Source of the DNA: Glebionis coronaria
Lineage: Eukaryota; Streptophyta; Magnoliopsida; Asterales; Asteraceae
Direction of reading: 5' to 3'
DNA: 64,000 nucleotides
Assembly (NCBI GenBank): GCA_025667525.1
Contig: CM046876.1
Location: 567,855,469-567,919,468, forward strand
Below the pieces are notes generated by a model. The model searched no databases. It saw only the letters and a program-made list of their open reading frames with translations, and was not told where the DNA came from. The position numbers and the translations under genes are program-made. Positions 32,746 through 44,574 of this stretch are shown here, in pieces. The first letter of the stretch is position 1. Every line of letters begins with the position of its first letter.

Positions 32746-34234
32746 CCGCTTTTAACAACTCTTGCTTAATCTCATGTTGACCTTGCTCCATTTTTTGTTG
32801 ATTTTGTTGGAGTCGTGTGACATTTCCTTCCATTTTATTAGCATGAGTTTTAAGTTCATTAGCAAGTTTGTTTTTTAGCTCGTTTTTCAACTCGGATCTT
32901 AAGCTAACCATCGCACGTTGCATATTGTCAAACTTAGCATCATTAGCCTTTGCATAATTCAAAAATTCTCCTTGAAGATTTTTGGTGTGATCGTTTTGAA
33001 AACCTTGGGCATTGTTTTGAAAATCACGGTTTTGGTTTTGGTTTGAAATTTGCCCATTTCCACTTTGGTAATTACCTTTGTTATAGTTCCTTTGATTTCC
33101 TTGGTAATTTCCACCTTGGTTGTTGTTGCGATAATTATTAGCATTTTGATTGGGTGGAGCTTGATTTGAACGAGAACCTTGACCGATTTGGTTGTAAGTT
33201 CCCGTGGCTACAAAAGCATTCGAAGTGTTACCATCCGCGGTAATGCACTCGGAAAGATCATGAGCTCCCCCACACGACAAACAACTTTTAGAAACCGCTT
33301 TGACCGAAGCGGAATTGGAAGCTTCTTGAGCCTTCCAATGGGACATAAGGTTAGCAAATCTATCGAAAAATCGGTTTTCTTCATTTGCCTCATCATGTAA
33401 TGCATTGATACTTTGAGACGATGATGAGCCCCTTTTGGCAACACTCGGTGTGTGACGAGGGCTATAAACCTTAGACCTATTCTCAATTATGACCAAAGCT
33501 TCTTCAACCGTTTTACACAAAAAATTACCACCCGCGGCGGCATTTAAATAATCTCTTTCATGATCGTTAAGTCCATTGTAAAACGTGTCGATTTGGTGCA
33601 AATCGGAAAAACCGTGATGAGGACATTCATGTAACATCTCCTTAAACCTATTCCAAGCCGTAGAAAAACTTTCATTTGATTCTTGTGAAAATTTAGAAAT
33701 CTCATTTTTCAAATGCGTAGTCTTAGAGGGCGGAAAAAATTGGTTCACAAACTTTGAAACGAGATCCTTCCACGTCAATATAGAATTGGGTGGCTCTTTC
33801 TCTAACCAAATTTTAGCGGGCCCCGCTAAGGAATACGGAAAAAGCATCATCTTAATCGAGTCATTCGAGACATCCTTGAATTTGCACGTGGCGGTAAGAC
33901 GATTAAATTGGCGGATATGGTTGTGTGGATTGTCCTTCTCATCACCATGGAATTTGTTGTTTTGGATCATTGACAACAAACCCGTTTTCACCTCAAAATT
34001 CTCCGCAAGGATTGCGGGAATCACAATAGCTTCTCCATAACCCTCGGTGGGTGCTTGAAGTAACTCCATCATAGTTCGATTCGCCATGGTTGGTTCTTCT
34101 CGTACAATGGGTTCGTCAATAGGAGACTCCTCACTAGAATGAGTTGGAGTGGGAGTTTTGTTCTTGCGTCTACGTGCACGTTTTGCTTGATTACGAGTGA
34201 GCATAAACGTTACGTACAACGTGGAGACGAGCAA
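32687..34234 (-). CDS. Element F gag
   Basis: 515 codons, intact. Basic N-terminus (KRARRRKNK), conserved ANRTMMELLQAPTEGYGEA block (about residue 52), capsid core with WLEKEPPNSILTWKDLVSKF and FFPPSKTTHLKNEI, a zinc knuckle CLSCGGAHDLSEC near residue 320 (C-x2-C-x3-H-x4-C), a Q/N/G-rich stretch and a C-terminal coiled coil. It is the intact counterpart of the broken gag of A. The first ATG and the internal ATG ten codons later (MLTRNQ) are both possible starts. A gag without its own polymerase could package its RNA and borrow RT and integrase from a relative. Confidence 0.87.
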   Translation of the reverse strand: MLVSTLYVTFMLTRNQAKRARRRKNKTPTPTHSSEESPIDEPIVREEPTMANRTMMELLQAPTEGYGEAIVIPAILAENFEVKTGLLSMIQNNKFHGDEKDNPHNHIRQFNRLTATCKFKDVSNDSIKMMLFPYSLAGPAKIWLEKEPPNSILTWKDLVSKFVNQFFPPSKTTHLKNEISKFSQESNESFSTAWNRFKEMLHECPHHGFSDLHQIDTFYNGLNDHERDYLNAAAGGNFLCKTVEEALVIIENRSKVYSPRHTPSVAKRGSSSSQSINALHDEANEENRFFDRFANLMSHWKAQEASNSASVKAVSKSCLSCGGAHDLSECITADGNTSNAFVATGTYNQIGQGSRSNQAPPNQNANNYRNNNQGGNYQGNQRNYNKGNYQSGNGQISNQNQNRDFQNNAQGFQNDHTKNLQGEFLNYAKANDAKFDNMQRAMVSLRSELKNELKNKLANELKTHANKMEGNVTRLQQNQQKMEQGQHEIKQELLKADARQSKFEDRMAKMFEAHV

Positions 34235-34930
34235 AGAAGATTCTTTTTGGTATTTTGTGTTTTTTCAATTTTTTTGGTTTTTGATTGTATTAACCTTTTT
34301 GGAAATTGGTGAATGTATTAAGTAGACAAAAAGTCCACAAATCTCCTCCTCAATCAAATCTCTTGATTAAAAAGGCCTCAAGGAATGAAAATGATCACGT
34401 GGAGTGAACGCCTTCGATGACTTTAGAACGATGGTGGAACACCAAATCGTTCAAGAGGGTTTAATCAATATGAAACCAAGAAAATATATATGATACTTAG
34501 TAATACTTTGGGCGGCAAAACCCTCGATGCACTCTCAAAATCAAATACGCACAAGCAAGCGGAGGAAACGAGGCGGCGCGAAGCACTTAAGAGCCTTTTT
34601 CCTTTAGGTTGTGAAATACAACCGCCTTATACCCACCTTATAGTTTGTATTATCAAGATTAAGCTTCACGAAAGTATTTATCTATTTTTGCCTTTTTTCT
34701 TTGGTTTGAGATTCGAATACAATGATTGGGTAATGACCTCCCAAGTCAAGGTTGTGATTGCTCACGTATTTGGAGTACTTGTGATTTTATTGTTCTACGT
34801 ATACAATATAGTAATAGTATTCACACAAAAACCGAAAAACGATAATACGTATTAATAGAGTGCTATTAATACAATTACTATTATGGCTAATATAGAAAAC
34901 AACAATGGTTCAATCAAAACACAACACGCC
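34235..34930 (-). other. Element F leader
   Basis: About 700 bp between the PBS and gag, noncoding, closely matched by the two leader pieces of A. A 121-codon plus-strand ORF in it (34490..34855) is not considered real. Confidence 0.65.
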
Positions 34931-34948
34931 TCCCCGGCAGCGGCGCCA
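34931..34948 (-). other. Primer binding site of element F (tRNA-Asp)
   Basis: TGGCGCCGCTGCCGGGGA in sense, four bases after the 5' LTR. Confidence 0.88.
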
Positions 34949-34952
34949 AAAT

Positions 34953-37900
34953 TGATATAGTATTTTTGTATACCCTTTTAGGAAAAAGAGGCAACAAAGT
35001 AGTGGTAAGCGTTAACGAGTGATTTAGGAAAACCACAAGTTATGACCCTTAATGGGGATCGTTCTCTCGAGGAGGCACGTGTGTTGTGTAATGAATGATT
35101 GATTTTGTTTTTGATTATTAATGAGAAGAAAGGAGAAGAGAAAATGACGAAGACGAAAAAATAGAAAAATAGACAAAAAACACTACTAGAAAGTTAAGAC
35201 GTAGGAACGTAAAAAAAACACAAAATTGAAAATTTTAACCTAAAAATTCCTAAAAATTACTAAAAATCCACAATAAAATTCTAAGAGTTTACAAAAATTC
35301 CAAACTTGCCAAAACCTTTTAGTTAATTTAATAATGACTTTTTAATGCTAATTAAAGCCCTAAAAATCACTTTTAAATATTAAAAAGCCCTAAACAAGAT
35401 TTAATAGTTTGTAAACCTTAAAAATGACCTAATTAAGCTAAAAACTATTTTTAAAAATTTTAAAACCAAATTAAACTATTTTTAAACTCCTAAAAACTAT
35501 TAAAATCTATTAAATCTTAAATTAATTCTAAAAAACAATTGAAAAGCCTAAAAAAATATTTGGAAAGTGACAAGGTTCCTAATTTAATGTCTAGAATCTA
35601 GGAAAAATGAAAAAAAGTTAAAAATAAAACTTTGAATTTTTATGAATAAAATAATATTAAAATATTCCAAAAAATAAAAAGTTCCTAAATAAATTCTAAA
35701 AAATTCTCAAAAATCCTAAATATTCTAACTAAGAAGAAAATGCAAATTAAAGTTCCTAAAACCTTTTTTATAATTTTATATAAATTATTAAAGTTTATAA
35801 AAAACCTTAAAATGAAATAAAATTAAAAAATAAAGTTTTTGAAAATATTAAGGGCTGTAAACCTCAAAAAGATTAATTAAAAGCTAAAAATAACTTTTCC
35901 TAAAAATAAAAACACTTTTAACTATTTTTTAATTAATTACTAAGATACGGCTAATAAATAAATGATAAAAAATAAATAAAGAAAAGGAAAAATTAAATTT
36001 TTAGCCAGAAAAATCCTATAGACTATAAATATCCTAGGAAAAATAAAAATAAGCAAAATAGCTTAACCAATAAGCTTAAATGAGCTTATTTGGTCACGTC
36101 TTATTTTCCAAAAGCTAATGTGAAAAGGGGTTAAATACCCTTTTGTTGCACCCTTGGTCAGTAAAAGACCCAAGGGCGCAGTGGTATGTGTTGTGTGTTG
36201 TGAACGTGTGGTCACGGGTTCGAGGTCGAGTGAACCCTTTTTGCTATTTTTTTTTTCTTTTTAAGCTTCAAACCCAACACTGTGACAACTTTTAACCTTT
36301 TTAACACAAATCAAATTCACCTTTTTACAAGATTAAGCAAGATTCACCCAAAATCGTATCCAGTTTCAATTTGAAAACACAAGCAGGTTTTTTCTTTCTT
36401 TCTGTTTCTTCACAGGTGACAAAAGCCAAGAGGAGCTTGGCTGTGAGCTTTTTGGTGGATGTTTTTGGATGACAAAGGCACCCCTACACTCTTTGGAGTG
36501 TAGGGAGTCACAAACAAGTAGAAATCAAACACCTTGCACACAAAAATTTCACAAAAAATGCATACACAAGCAAATTAATGTTGCTGATGTGTTAAGTATG
36601 GGTCTGGTGGTATTTCTAGCTAGATTACAAGCACACAAATGAGTTTTAGCTGTCCAAATCTTTGCACACAATAGCACCAATTAACATACAAACCAAATAC
36701 AATCCTAAATTATCCTAACTCTAACAGATTTCAAAAGATTCAAGCACAAAAATAAGGAAAAACAAGCAGAAAGTAAGCCTAAGCAGATTTTTAGCCATCC
36801 TTCACTTTTTTGTACCCAACTTGCTTCAAAATTTCACCAATCTAAACTATAACTAGCATGCAACCTAAATCAACCCTATTTAATGTATCTAACACGTTTT
36901 AATTCTCAAAATCTACCAAGCTCTCTCTATAAAACTCAAATCCAAACACCCCTTTTAAAATCTGTTTTCAATTTTTAACAAACCAAAACACTTCAAAACC
37001 TATCCTAGCTAATTCTATAAGCATCTCACATGCATATTAATACAAACTGAGCAATATCCAACAGTTTAAACAACAACTTGCATACTATCCAGAAAAATCA
37101 AATGAGTATCTCATAAATTGCAAAAATGAAAAAGGTAAAATCTTTTTACCTTAGAGACCTACATCCAGGTCTCTTGTGGATGATAATCCACCTCCCTATA
37201 GGCTGGGGCCTGTGCTGAACAAAATCAAAAACAATCAACCAGTCCTGCTAAGAAAAATCAAAAACAATGGAACTCAGTATTAGCAATCCAAACACACAAC
37301 TTTTTATAATTAATAAAAGGAATTACAATTTATATCAAAAAACACCAAACTTTATAAATATATAAAAAAGGAATTACAATGTGATTGCTAAAAAACTGGA
37401 ACAGAAAATAAAGTCACAAGTCGACTCTATTTATACTAGAAAGAAGAACTATCTAGAATGCTAATTTAAATAATACAAGAAAAATACAAGCCTAAAACCC
37501 TAATCTGGAAAATGCCCTAAAAGCCCTTGGCTTTGGTCTTCAAAATCGGTCAAAAGTGTTCCCATGTGATTGACAGGCTGTGGAAAGCAATCTTGGACGT
37601 CTATAACTCCTTGGAGGCCAAGGAGTATGATCCCACCGTTTGTCTTGTCGGGTTAAAGGGTTTGGGTGAAAGGGATGTAGCAGGGGAGGGTCCCACAAGA
37701 CATGTGAGTTTGTTTGGTGGTGAGGTGGAAGGTGGGTTTTGGTGAGATGGGTGTTAATCAACAATCTGGACGTTATTGGGGAATAACCCTTTGGATTGAG
37801 TGTAATTGGCCCTGGGGATTAATTAGGGTTTAAGGTGGTTAAGAAAGGGTTTTAATCCATTTTTGGTAAAAACGTTTTTAAAACATGTGTTTTGGTGGGA

Positions 37901-38503
37901 AATGGGTTAAGTTGACCTGTTGACCACCACTTAATATTAAAACCGGGTTTAATAATTAAGGGGTATTGGGCTGTGGGTTTTAGTGGGCTAACATGGGTAA
38001 TTTTCATTACCCATCCAAAGTTAGTAACAGCCGTCAGTTTCAATTGCACAGCCAGTCCTTTTTGTTAAGTCTCTTGCATTTCCAGTCCAAATACAATTGC
38101 AAAGTTAGTCCTTTTGACAATATTTGACTAACTTAGCAATTTTGATCAATTCCCAAGGGGTTCTTTTGCACAATCTTCATTCTTCAAGGATCACACTTGT
38201 ACAATTAACATATGGAGGGTTAATTATGACAAGTTCTTCAAAGATAAGGGGTCATTTTTGCCAATTCTTCAAACTTGAGGGGTCTTTTTGCAAAATTCCA
38301 TAAATGAGCTTGGTTCATTGTGCGTCTTCGTTTCCCGTGTTCGTTTTTGATTGATTCTTGTGATCTTTTGTCAATTCCTCAATATCCGTACCTAAAAATA
38401 CACAAGTAACAAACACGAGCATATATTTGGCATATTTTATGATATTTAATTGATTTTAAGCCCGTTTTGGACGATGAGACTATGTATAAAAGCAGTCTCA
38501 TCA
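34953..38503 (-). repeat. Element F 5' LTR (3551 bp)
   Basis: Nearly identical to the left LTR apart from the loss of about 234 bp corresponding to 27588..27822 of that copy, at a position flanked by short A-rich similarity. Followed by GGGTC (38504..38508). Confidence 0.93.
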
Positions 38504-38508
38504 GGGTC

Positions 38509-39599
38509 AATGACGTCTTTCTTCAATATCGAGAATCATTAACAAAAATGATCTCAATAGCATATGTATTGACCCGGTTTCTGCCTAAAGTTGTAAGGAG
38601 GGCTTCTTTCTTTACACCCTTTATCTTTACATTTCTTTTTCATTCTTCAACCCCTTCAGTACTTACCAATACATCATCACTAGCACCTTGTTGTGATTGT
38701 TCCAGTGCTAGCATCAGTAATTAGTCGGTACTCAGCTACGTTCACATTCTTTCTCCATCTTTCCTAGGACTTCTAATTCTATCTAGGGAATTGTCCTTGG
38801 GAAGATTCCATCGGCTCTGATGAATCATTGGACTAAACCTATTCCTACCACCCTTTTGTCACCACATTCGTCGTGAATTAAGCGTGTTTTGGGAAAGTAT
38901 AGCCACCATGAAAAATCTGTGAAAATCACCTAAGGTACTTGTGATATTGAAATCAAAAGTTTTGTACCTTAGGTGTTTTGTTCATCAAACACGCTCCCCC
39001 TTAACACGTGCTTTACACATATTAAGTTGGATTATCGTTAAGTATTTTTCATCTTTTAGCCAAGTATCATTTAAGTCTCCTTAATCCCATTTTCTCCCCT
39101 TATCCAAAATGTTAACCATTAATATTTGGGATATTGAATGGATTAACCGGTCTTTGGGTAAAAATGAAATCGATGTTTGGCCATAGAACATGTTAATGCT
39201 CCCCCTTAATTTAATAAGGGATAGTTGTAGTGCTTTAGTATGATATGTTTTGAAAGATTTAGAATCTCGTGAGAAATTCTTGAAAAATTATCATACCTTA
39301 ACACTACATCAAGCCATTAAAGCACAATATTCACAAATTTACCTATTCACAAATAAAACACCAATATAAAGTGGACCTTTCTAAGCTCCTCATCAATCTT
39401 CGTTCAAGGGTTCTTGCTTCGGCAATTACGGTTGCTCTAGAATCTTGGAGTGCTTGTACTGTTGGATTAGTCATCATATTTGCTTAAGATAAGACATGAA
39501 AGGTTGATGCACAAACAATATATAGATATATATCATTATGACTTCTAAGCATAACACATTTCAACAAGTGATTATATTAGGCAAACAACTATCAATCCA
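38509..39599 (-). other. Element E 3' noncoding region, middle part
   Basis: Resumes E after element F. No convincing ORF; an 85-codon ORF spans the junction with F and cannot be real. Confidence 0.6.
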
Positions 39600-40112
39600 A
39601 CAACTCTTCATCCGGAAGTCCTTGGAACTCTTCATTCGGAAGTTCACTCGGAACCTCTTCATTCGGAATTTTCATTCAAAACTCCTTCATTCGGAAGTTT
39701 CATTCGGAACTCCTTCATTCGGAAGTTTCATTCGGAACTTCTTCATTCGGAAGTTCACTCGGAACTTCTTCATTCGGAAGTCCTTCATTCGGAACTTCCT
39801 TCATTCGGAACTTCCTTCATTCGGAACTTCCTTCATTCGGAACTTCCTTCATTCGGAACTTCCTTCATTCGGAACTTCCTTCATTCGGAACTTCCTTCAC
39901 TCGGAACTCCTTCATTCGGAACTTCCTTCACTCGGAACTCCTTCATTCGGAAGTCCTTCATTCGGAACTTCCTTCATTCGGAAGTCCTTCATTAGGAACT
40001 TCCTTCATTCGGAAGTCCTTCATTCGGAACTTCCTTCATTCGGAACTTCCTTCATTCGGAACTTCACTCGGAACTCCTTCATTCGGAAGTCCTTCATCCT
40101 GTTCATCCGGAA
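39600..40112. repeat. TTCGGAA tandem array in element E, 3' noncoding
   Basis: About 29 copies of TCGGAA, mostly in a 16-bp unit ACTTCCTTCATTCGGA, nearly perfect in the centre (39780..39900). A 193-codon ORF over it is merely the repeat translated. Confidence 0.92.
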
Positions 40113-41105
40113 GTTCTAAACGCAGCCTATTGGTGATTATTCTAAGCGCGATTGTGAGTTTTAAGGCATGCTAAGGCAACAGAACATCTTCTAATCCTAA
40201 TCCGCATAAAACCCAACTAAAACCCCTAATTAATTAACCCAAAATTAAGGCAGAAACCCTAATCTTGATTAACTTAATTAAGTGAATTTAAATGAATTAG
40301 GCGAATTAATTTTCAAACTTAAACATCGCATCCTATTAGCAAATCTCCAAAATCTAACGCCAGTCCAATCACAAGTCGTATTCTAAAGCAAAACCACTCA
40401 TAAATCATTTAGCCAATTAATTTTCCACAATCACTTTTGAAAAGATTGTTTTGATGACGAAGATAATTTAATATTTTCTCCCCCTTAAACGATGACCCGT
40501 GTTCTATTTAAAGAGCTGTAGTCATTGTTTAAAGAGTCAAATATTGATGAAAGCATTTCCAATTAGTATCTTGAAAAAGATTGATTCGTGGTGTCAATAA
40601 GATTTCTCTTATTTTAACAAATTGATGCACTGAGACGTACATTAATTCGTGTTAGACCAAGTTGTAAAGTAAACTTGATCCCTTTGCATGATTTGGCTTG
40701 TAAATCATGCCCGAGAACATTAATTCCCGTTGTGAGCCAACGTTTTCCAAGGAAATACGTGACTTTAATATGAAAACCGGGTTGCAGTCTGAAATAACTA
40801 CAAGCCATTATGGGCATGTTTTAAAAATGTACAACTTTTATACGGACTCTATTTATGGCACCGTGTCAATATTGATCGACATTTCTAAGGCCGTAAATAT
40901 TACCGTACTAAAAGACATGCCCGATTTAAAGAACGAAAAATATTTTTGGATTTTCTTGGTTTTATAATTTTTATGGTTTTTCTAGGTTTTATATTTTTTA
41001 TGGTTTTTCTTGGTTTTATATTTTTGTATTTTCTTTTTGTGGTTTATATATGTACGATAATATACATGATCACGAACAAAGGATACTCTGAATAATTTAC
41101 CACCA
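40113..41105 (-). other. Element E 3' noncoding region, pol-proximal part
   Basis: No coding frame. Includes three T-rich 27-bp units (about 40950..41030). Confidence 0.6.
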
Positions 41106-41763
41106 CTATTCAGCTGATTCTTCTGCCAATTCTTTGAGAGTCGCTGGAGTGAATGATTTCATACCAAGCTTGTCGATCAAAAACTCGATTCGTCCTCGAT
41201 CTAAGGCTTTGGTGAACATATCCGCCAGCTGATACTCAGTAGTGACAAAATACAGCTCGATTACTCCGTTCTCCACCGGCTCTTTAATGAAATGGTAGCG
41301 AATGTCTATGTGCTTGGCCCGGGAGTGTTGAACATAGTTGCAGCAAAGGGCAATGGCGCTCTTGTTGTCACAATACATCGGAATTTTGTTAAATCCCAAA
41401 CCGTAGTCAGTTAATTGTGATCTCATCCAAAGGACTTGAGCACAACAACCGGACATGGCGATGTATTCAGCCTCCGTGCTAGAAATTGCAGCGCTTTTCT
41501 GCCTTTTTGAAGACCAACTGATCAATCTATCTCCAAGGAGTTGCACAGATCCAGAAGTGCTACGCCTCGTGTCTTGACATCCAGCATGATCGGCATCTGC
41601 GTATGATATTAAAGCAATAGAGGAATCTTTCGGATACCATAGACCACGATGAAGTGTTCCTTTGAGATACCGAAAGATCCTTTTAACAAAATGTAGGTGC
41701 TTTTTGGTAGGCCGAGCCTGATACCGGGCACACATGCATACAGCAAATTGCAAATCAGGCCTG
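41106..41763 (-). pseudogene. Element E RNase H domain, separated by a frameshift
   Basis: Copia RNase H, which degrades the RNA strand of the RNA-DNA hybrid during reverse transcription. Visible catalytic residues are D in [10 protein letters not shown] in STEAEYIA and D in [10 protein letters not shown]. It ends with SAE and a stop. The frame joins RT after one extra T near 41774, so the ATG at 41753 is not a genuine start. Otherwise the domain is complete and uninterrupted. Confidence 0.88.
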
Positions 41764-44574
41764 CTAGCAGTCAGATATAAGAAGGGAGCCGATCATCCCA
41801 CGGTAAAGTTTTGGATCGACAATAATCCCATTCCTATCTTCATCTAACTTGGATTTCTCCACCATTGGAGTGTCCACGGGGTCACAATTTTCAAAGTTAT
41901 ACTTCTTTAAAGATTCTAGAGCATATTTGGATTGATTAATAAAGATGCCTCTGGGATTCTGAGAAATCTGTAATCCTAAGAAAAATGAAATTTTTCCCGT
42001 CATCGACATCTGAAAGCGTGTGGACATTATCTTCTCAAAGCGATTTGACAATTCTATGTTAGTGGCAGCAAATATTATATCATCAACATAAATTTGTACC
42101 AGAATCATGTCGTTGTCCTCCTTGAGAGTGAATAGAGTGGGGTCCACCTTGCCTTTGGAGAAGCCTTCCGAGATGAGATAAGTTGAAAGGAGATCATACC
42201 ACGCGCGTGGAGCTTGTTTCAACCCATAGAGAGCCTTCTTAAGCTTGTACACATGATTAGGAAACTCTGTACTAACGAACCCATCCGGCTGACTAACATA
42301 GACTTCTTCCCTTAGTTCACAGTTCAAAAATGTCGTCTTCACATCCATTTGATAGACGATCATGTTCATATGAGCAGCATACGCAAGAAATAGTCTAATA
42401 GCCTCCAATCTTGCAACAGGAGCAAAAGATTCTTCAAAGTCTATACCCAAGGCTTGTTTATATCCTCTAGCGACCAATCTAGCCTTATTCTTCAATATTG
42501 CACCCATCTCATCAAGTTTAACCTTATAAACCCACAACAAAGTAAGGATGTTAACTTTGTCAGGGAGAGGAACTAATTCCCATACTTCAAGTCTTTGGAA
42601 TTCATTTAGTTCCTCCTGCATGGCTTCAATCCAAGATGATTGAGTCATAGCCTGCTGCCAATTTTTAGGTTCAACTTCAGAGAGAAATGCATCAAAGTAG
42701 CAATAGAGTACACTCTCTTGTAATTGATGGCGTGTAGAGACTGGTCGATCTAGATCTCCAATGACATTCCTGATTGGGTGATCTTTTGTCCATTTAGTGC
42801 TATGGTTTTCAATCCTAGGTGGTCTGGAGTGAACAATAGAAGGAGCTTCTTCTGAGGTAGACGCGGCTGAAGGGTTTTCAGGTATCGCTACACCAAAGAA
42901 AGGAAGCTCTTGCAGGTGAGCATATTCCAAGTCGTGATCAATAGAATCCTCTTCCACATCATTTGGCACAAGTAAGGGTGACGATTCAGGTGTAGTTTGA
43001 GAATCACTTGGTAAAGGTGCATCTGGTTCAATGTTAATTGAAGATGCATTAGATAAAGCTTCATTAGCTGGAGCAACAACTTCAGGGATTGGAGCTATCA
43101 CTACGGGTGCTGGAACTTCATCATTTGGGGGATCAAAGAATTCATCAAACAACGGTTGAAACAGTTTATCCCACTCGAGCCTTGTTGGTGGTAAAAATGA
43201 TGTAGAAGTAGGATTATTGGGAACTAATCCGGAACTAATAGCACCGGTTCCCATCTCATGAAGCGCGGGTTCAAAGTTGCGTTGCTCAGAAGCCATCGCT
43301 GTCAGCTCATCGAAATCTGCGTCCATAGTTTCTACAATCTTACCAAGACAACGGTTGTAGATTGGGTATGCTTTCTTGGAGGGTGAGTAACCAATGAAAA
43401 TACCTATATCGGCTTTCGGTTGAAGCTTGCCCAAGTTCTCACTATTAATGTTTGGATAACAAAGAGCACCAAACACATGAAAGAATGAAACATCGGGTTT
43501 ACGGTCATGTAGAATCTCGTAAGGTGTTTTTCCATGGCGTTTCTGAATGATAGAACGGTTTTGGGTGAAACATGCAGTAGATATAGCTTCTGCCCACAAG
43601 AACAATGGAGCGTTCGCATAAATCAGCATCGTCCTAGCAGCTTCCATAAGCGTACGATTCCGTCTTTCAACGACACCGTTTTGTTGTGGAGTGCGTGCAG
43701 CGGATGTTTCATGAGAGATACCAACTCCTTCATAATAATCACGAAGAGTCTGGTTGACGAACTCTGTTCCATTGTCTGTACGGATACGGCGGACAGTAGT
43801 ATTTAAACGTACCTGAATGAATTTCAGAAAAGTGATGATAGCCTTCGGTGCTTCATCCTTTGTACGTAAAAATCTTACCCATGTAAACCTGGAGAAATCA
43901 TCCACAATAACGAGAATGAATTTCTTACCGCTCACACTTTCAGTTCTCATTGGCCCACAAAGATCCATATGCAAAAGATGAAGTTTTTCTTGATTGGTGT
44001 CTTCAGCTTTGGGCTTGTAAGATTTCTTGGTACTTTTCCCCCTTGAACACGCGGAACATAAATGGTCCTTGTGAAATTTAAGCTTTGGAAGACCACGAAC
44101 TAATTCGTTTTTAGCCAGATGATTAATAGCATCAAAGTTGAGATGAGATAGTCTGCGATGCCATAACCATGACTTGGTCTTAGATGCTTTAGAGAGAAGA
44201 CATACTGGAGAGGCGGCCATCATGTCTTGTAGGGACAACGTATAAAGATTTGCACCACGAGAACCCTTCAACAAATCTTTTCCTTCCAAGTTGCGGATGA
44301 AACAAGTATGTTGTCGAAAAGCAACCTCTAGGTTGGAATCACAAAACTGTCCTACTGAAAATAAGTTATGACCAAGACCTTCTACATAGTATACCCTTGA
44401 AATCGTAACGTTTCCAATCTGATATTCACCATACCCCATTATCTTTGCTATATGATCATTACCGAATTTAACCATACCAAGAAACTTGCTGACGAAATTT
44501 CGGAGCATCGAGCGATCTCCGGTCATATGCTTTGAACAACCGGAGTCCAAATACCAGAGGATGATTTGGACCAC
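41764..44574 (-). pseudogene. Element E pol: protease, integrase and reverse transcriptase
   Basis: 936 codons, open throughout. It begins just inside the protease with [12 protein letters not shown] (active-site DSG). Next are the GAG-pre-integrase HHCC zinc-binding segment (WHRRLSHLN ... LCSACSRG) and the integrase core with D in LHMDLCGP, D in RTDNGTEFV and E in [10 protein letters not shown]. An acidic linker follows, then RT with [11 protein letters not shown] and YVDDIIFAA. This integrase-before-RT order defines Copia. At its N-terminal end it overlaps the upstream ORF in a different frame, and at the C-terminal end a single extra base shifts out of RNase H. The ATG at 44574 lies at the frameshift and is not the natural start. 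Confidence 0.9.

Larger units (their letters stand above)
25277..38503 (-). mobile_element. Element F: complete Athila-type gag-protease element without RT
   Basis: LTRs of 3785 bp (25277..29061) and 3551 bp (34953..38503) flank a 5.9-kb interior with a tRNA-Asp PBS, leader, gag, protease and a 1.9-kb 3' noncoding block ending in a PPT. RT, RNase H and integrase are absent. The LTRs are very similar except for a 234-bp gap in the right copy. It is related to A (leader, gag, protease and LTR ends) but the pol part has been replaced by a short unrelated tail. Perfect GGGTC duplication. Non-autonomous and young. Confidence 0.92.

Noticed and set aside
34490..34855. 121-codon plus-strand ORF in the leader of element F
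   Set aside because: Antisense to the leader, not preserved in the leader of A, with no recognisable domain.
39600..40112. CRISPR-like direct repeat array
   Set aside because: Units are contiguous 16-bp repeats without unique spacers, in plant nuclear DNA.
39600..40112. TTCGGAA array as heat-shock elements
   Set aside because: The TTC and GAA halves are separated by one base, not the two-base spacing of canonical heat-shock elements.
39538..40119. 193-codon plus-strand ORF with repeats like FIRNFLHSELPSFGTS
   Set aside because: It is the translation of the 16-bp TTCGGAA array; repeat period times three gives long open frames without coding selection.
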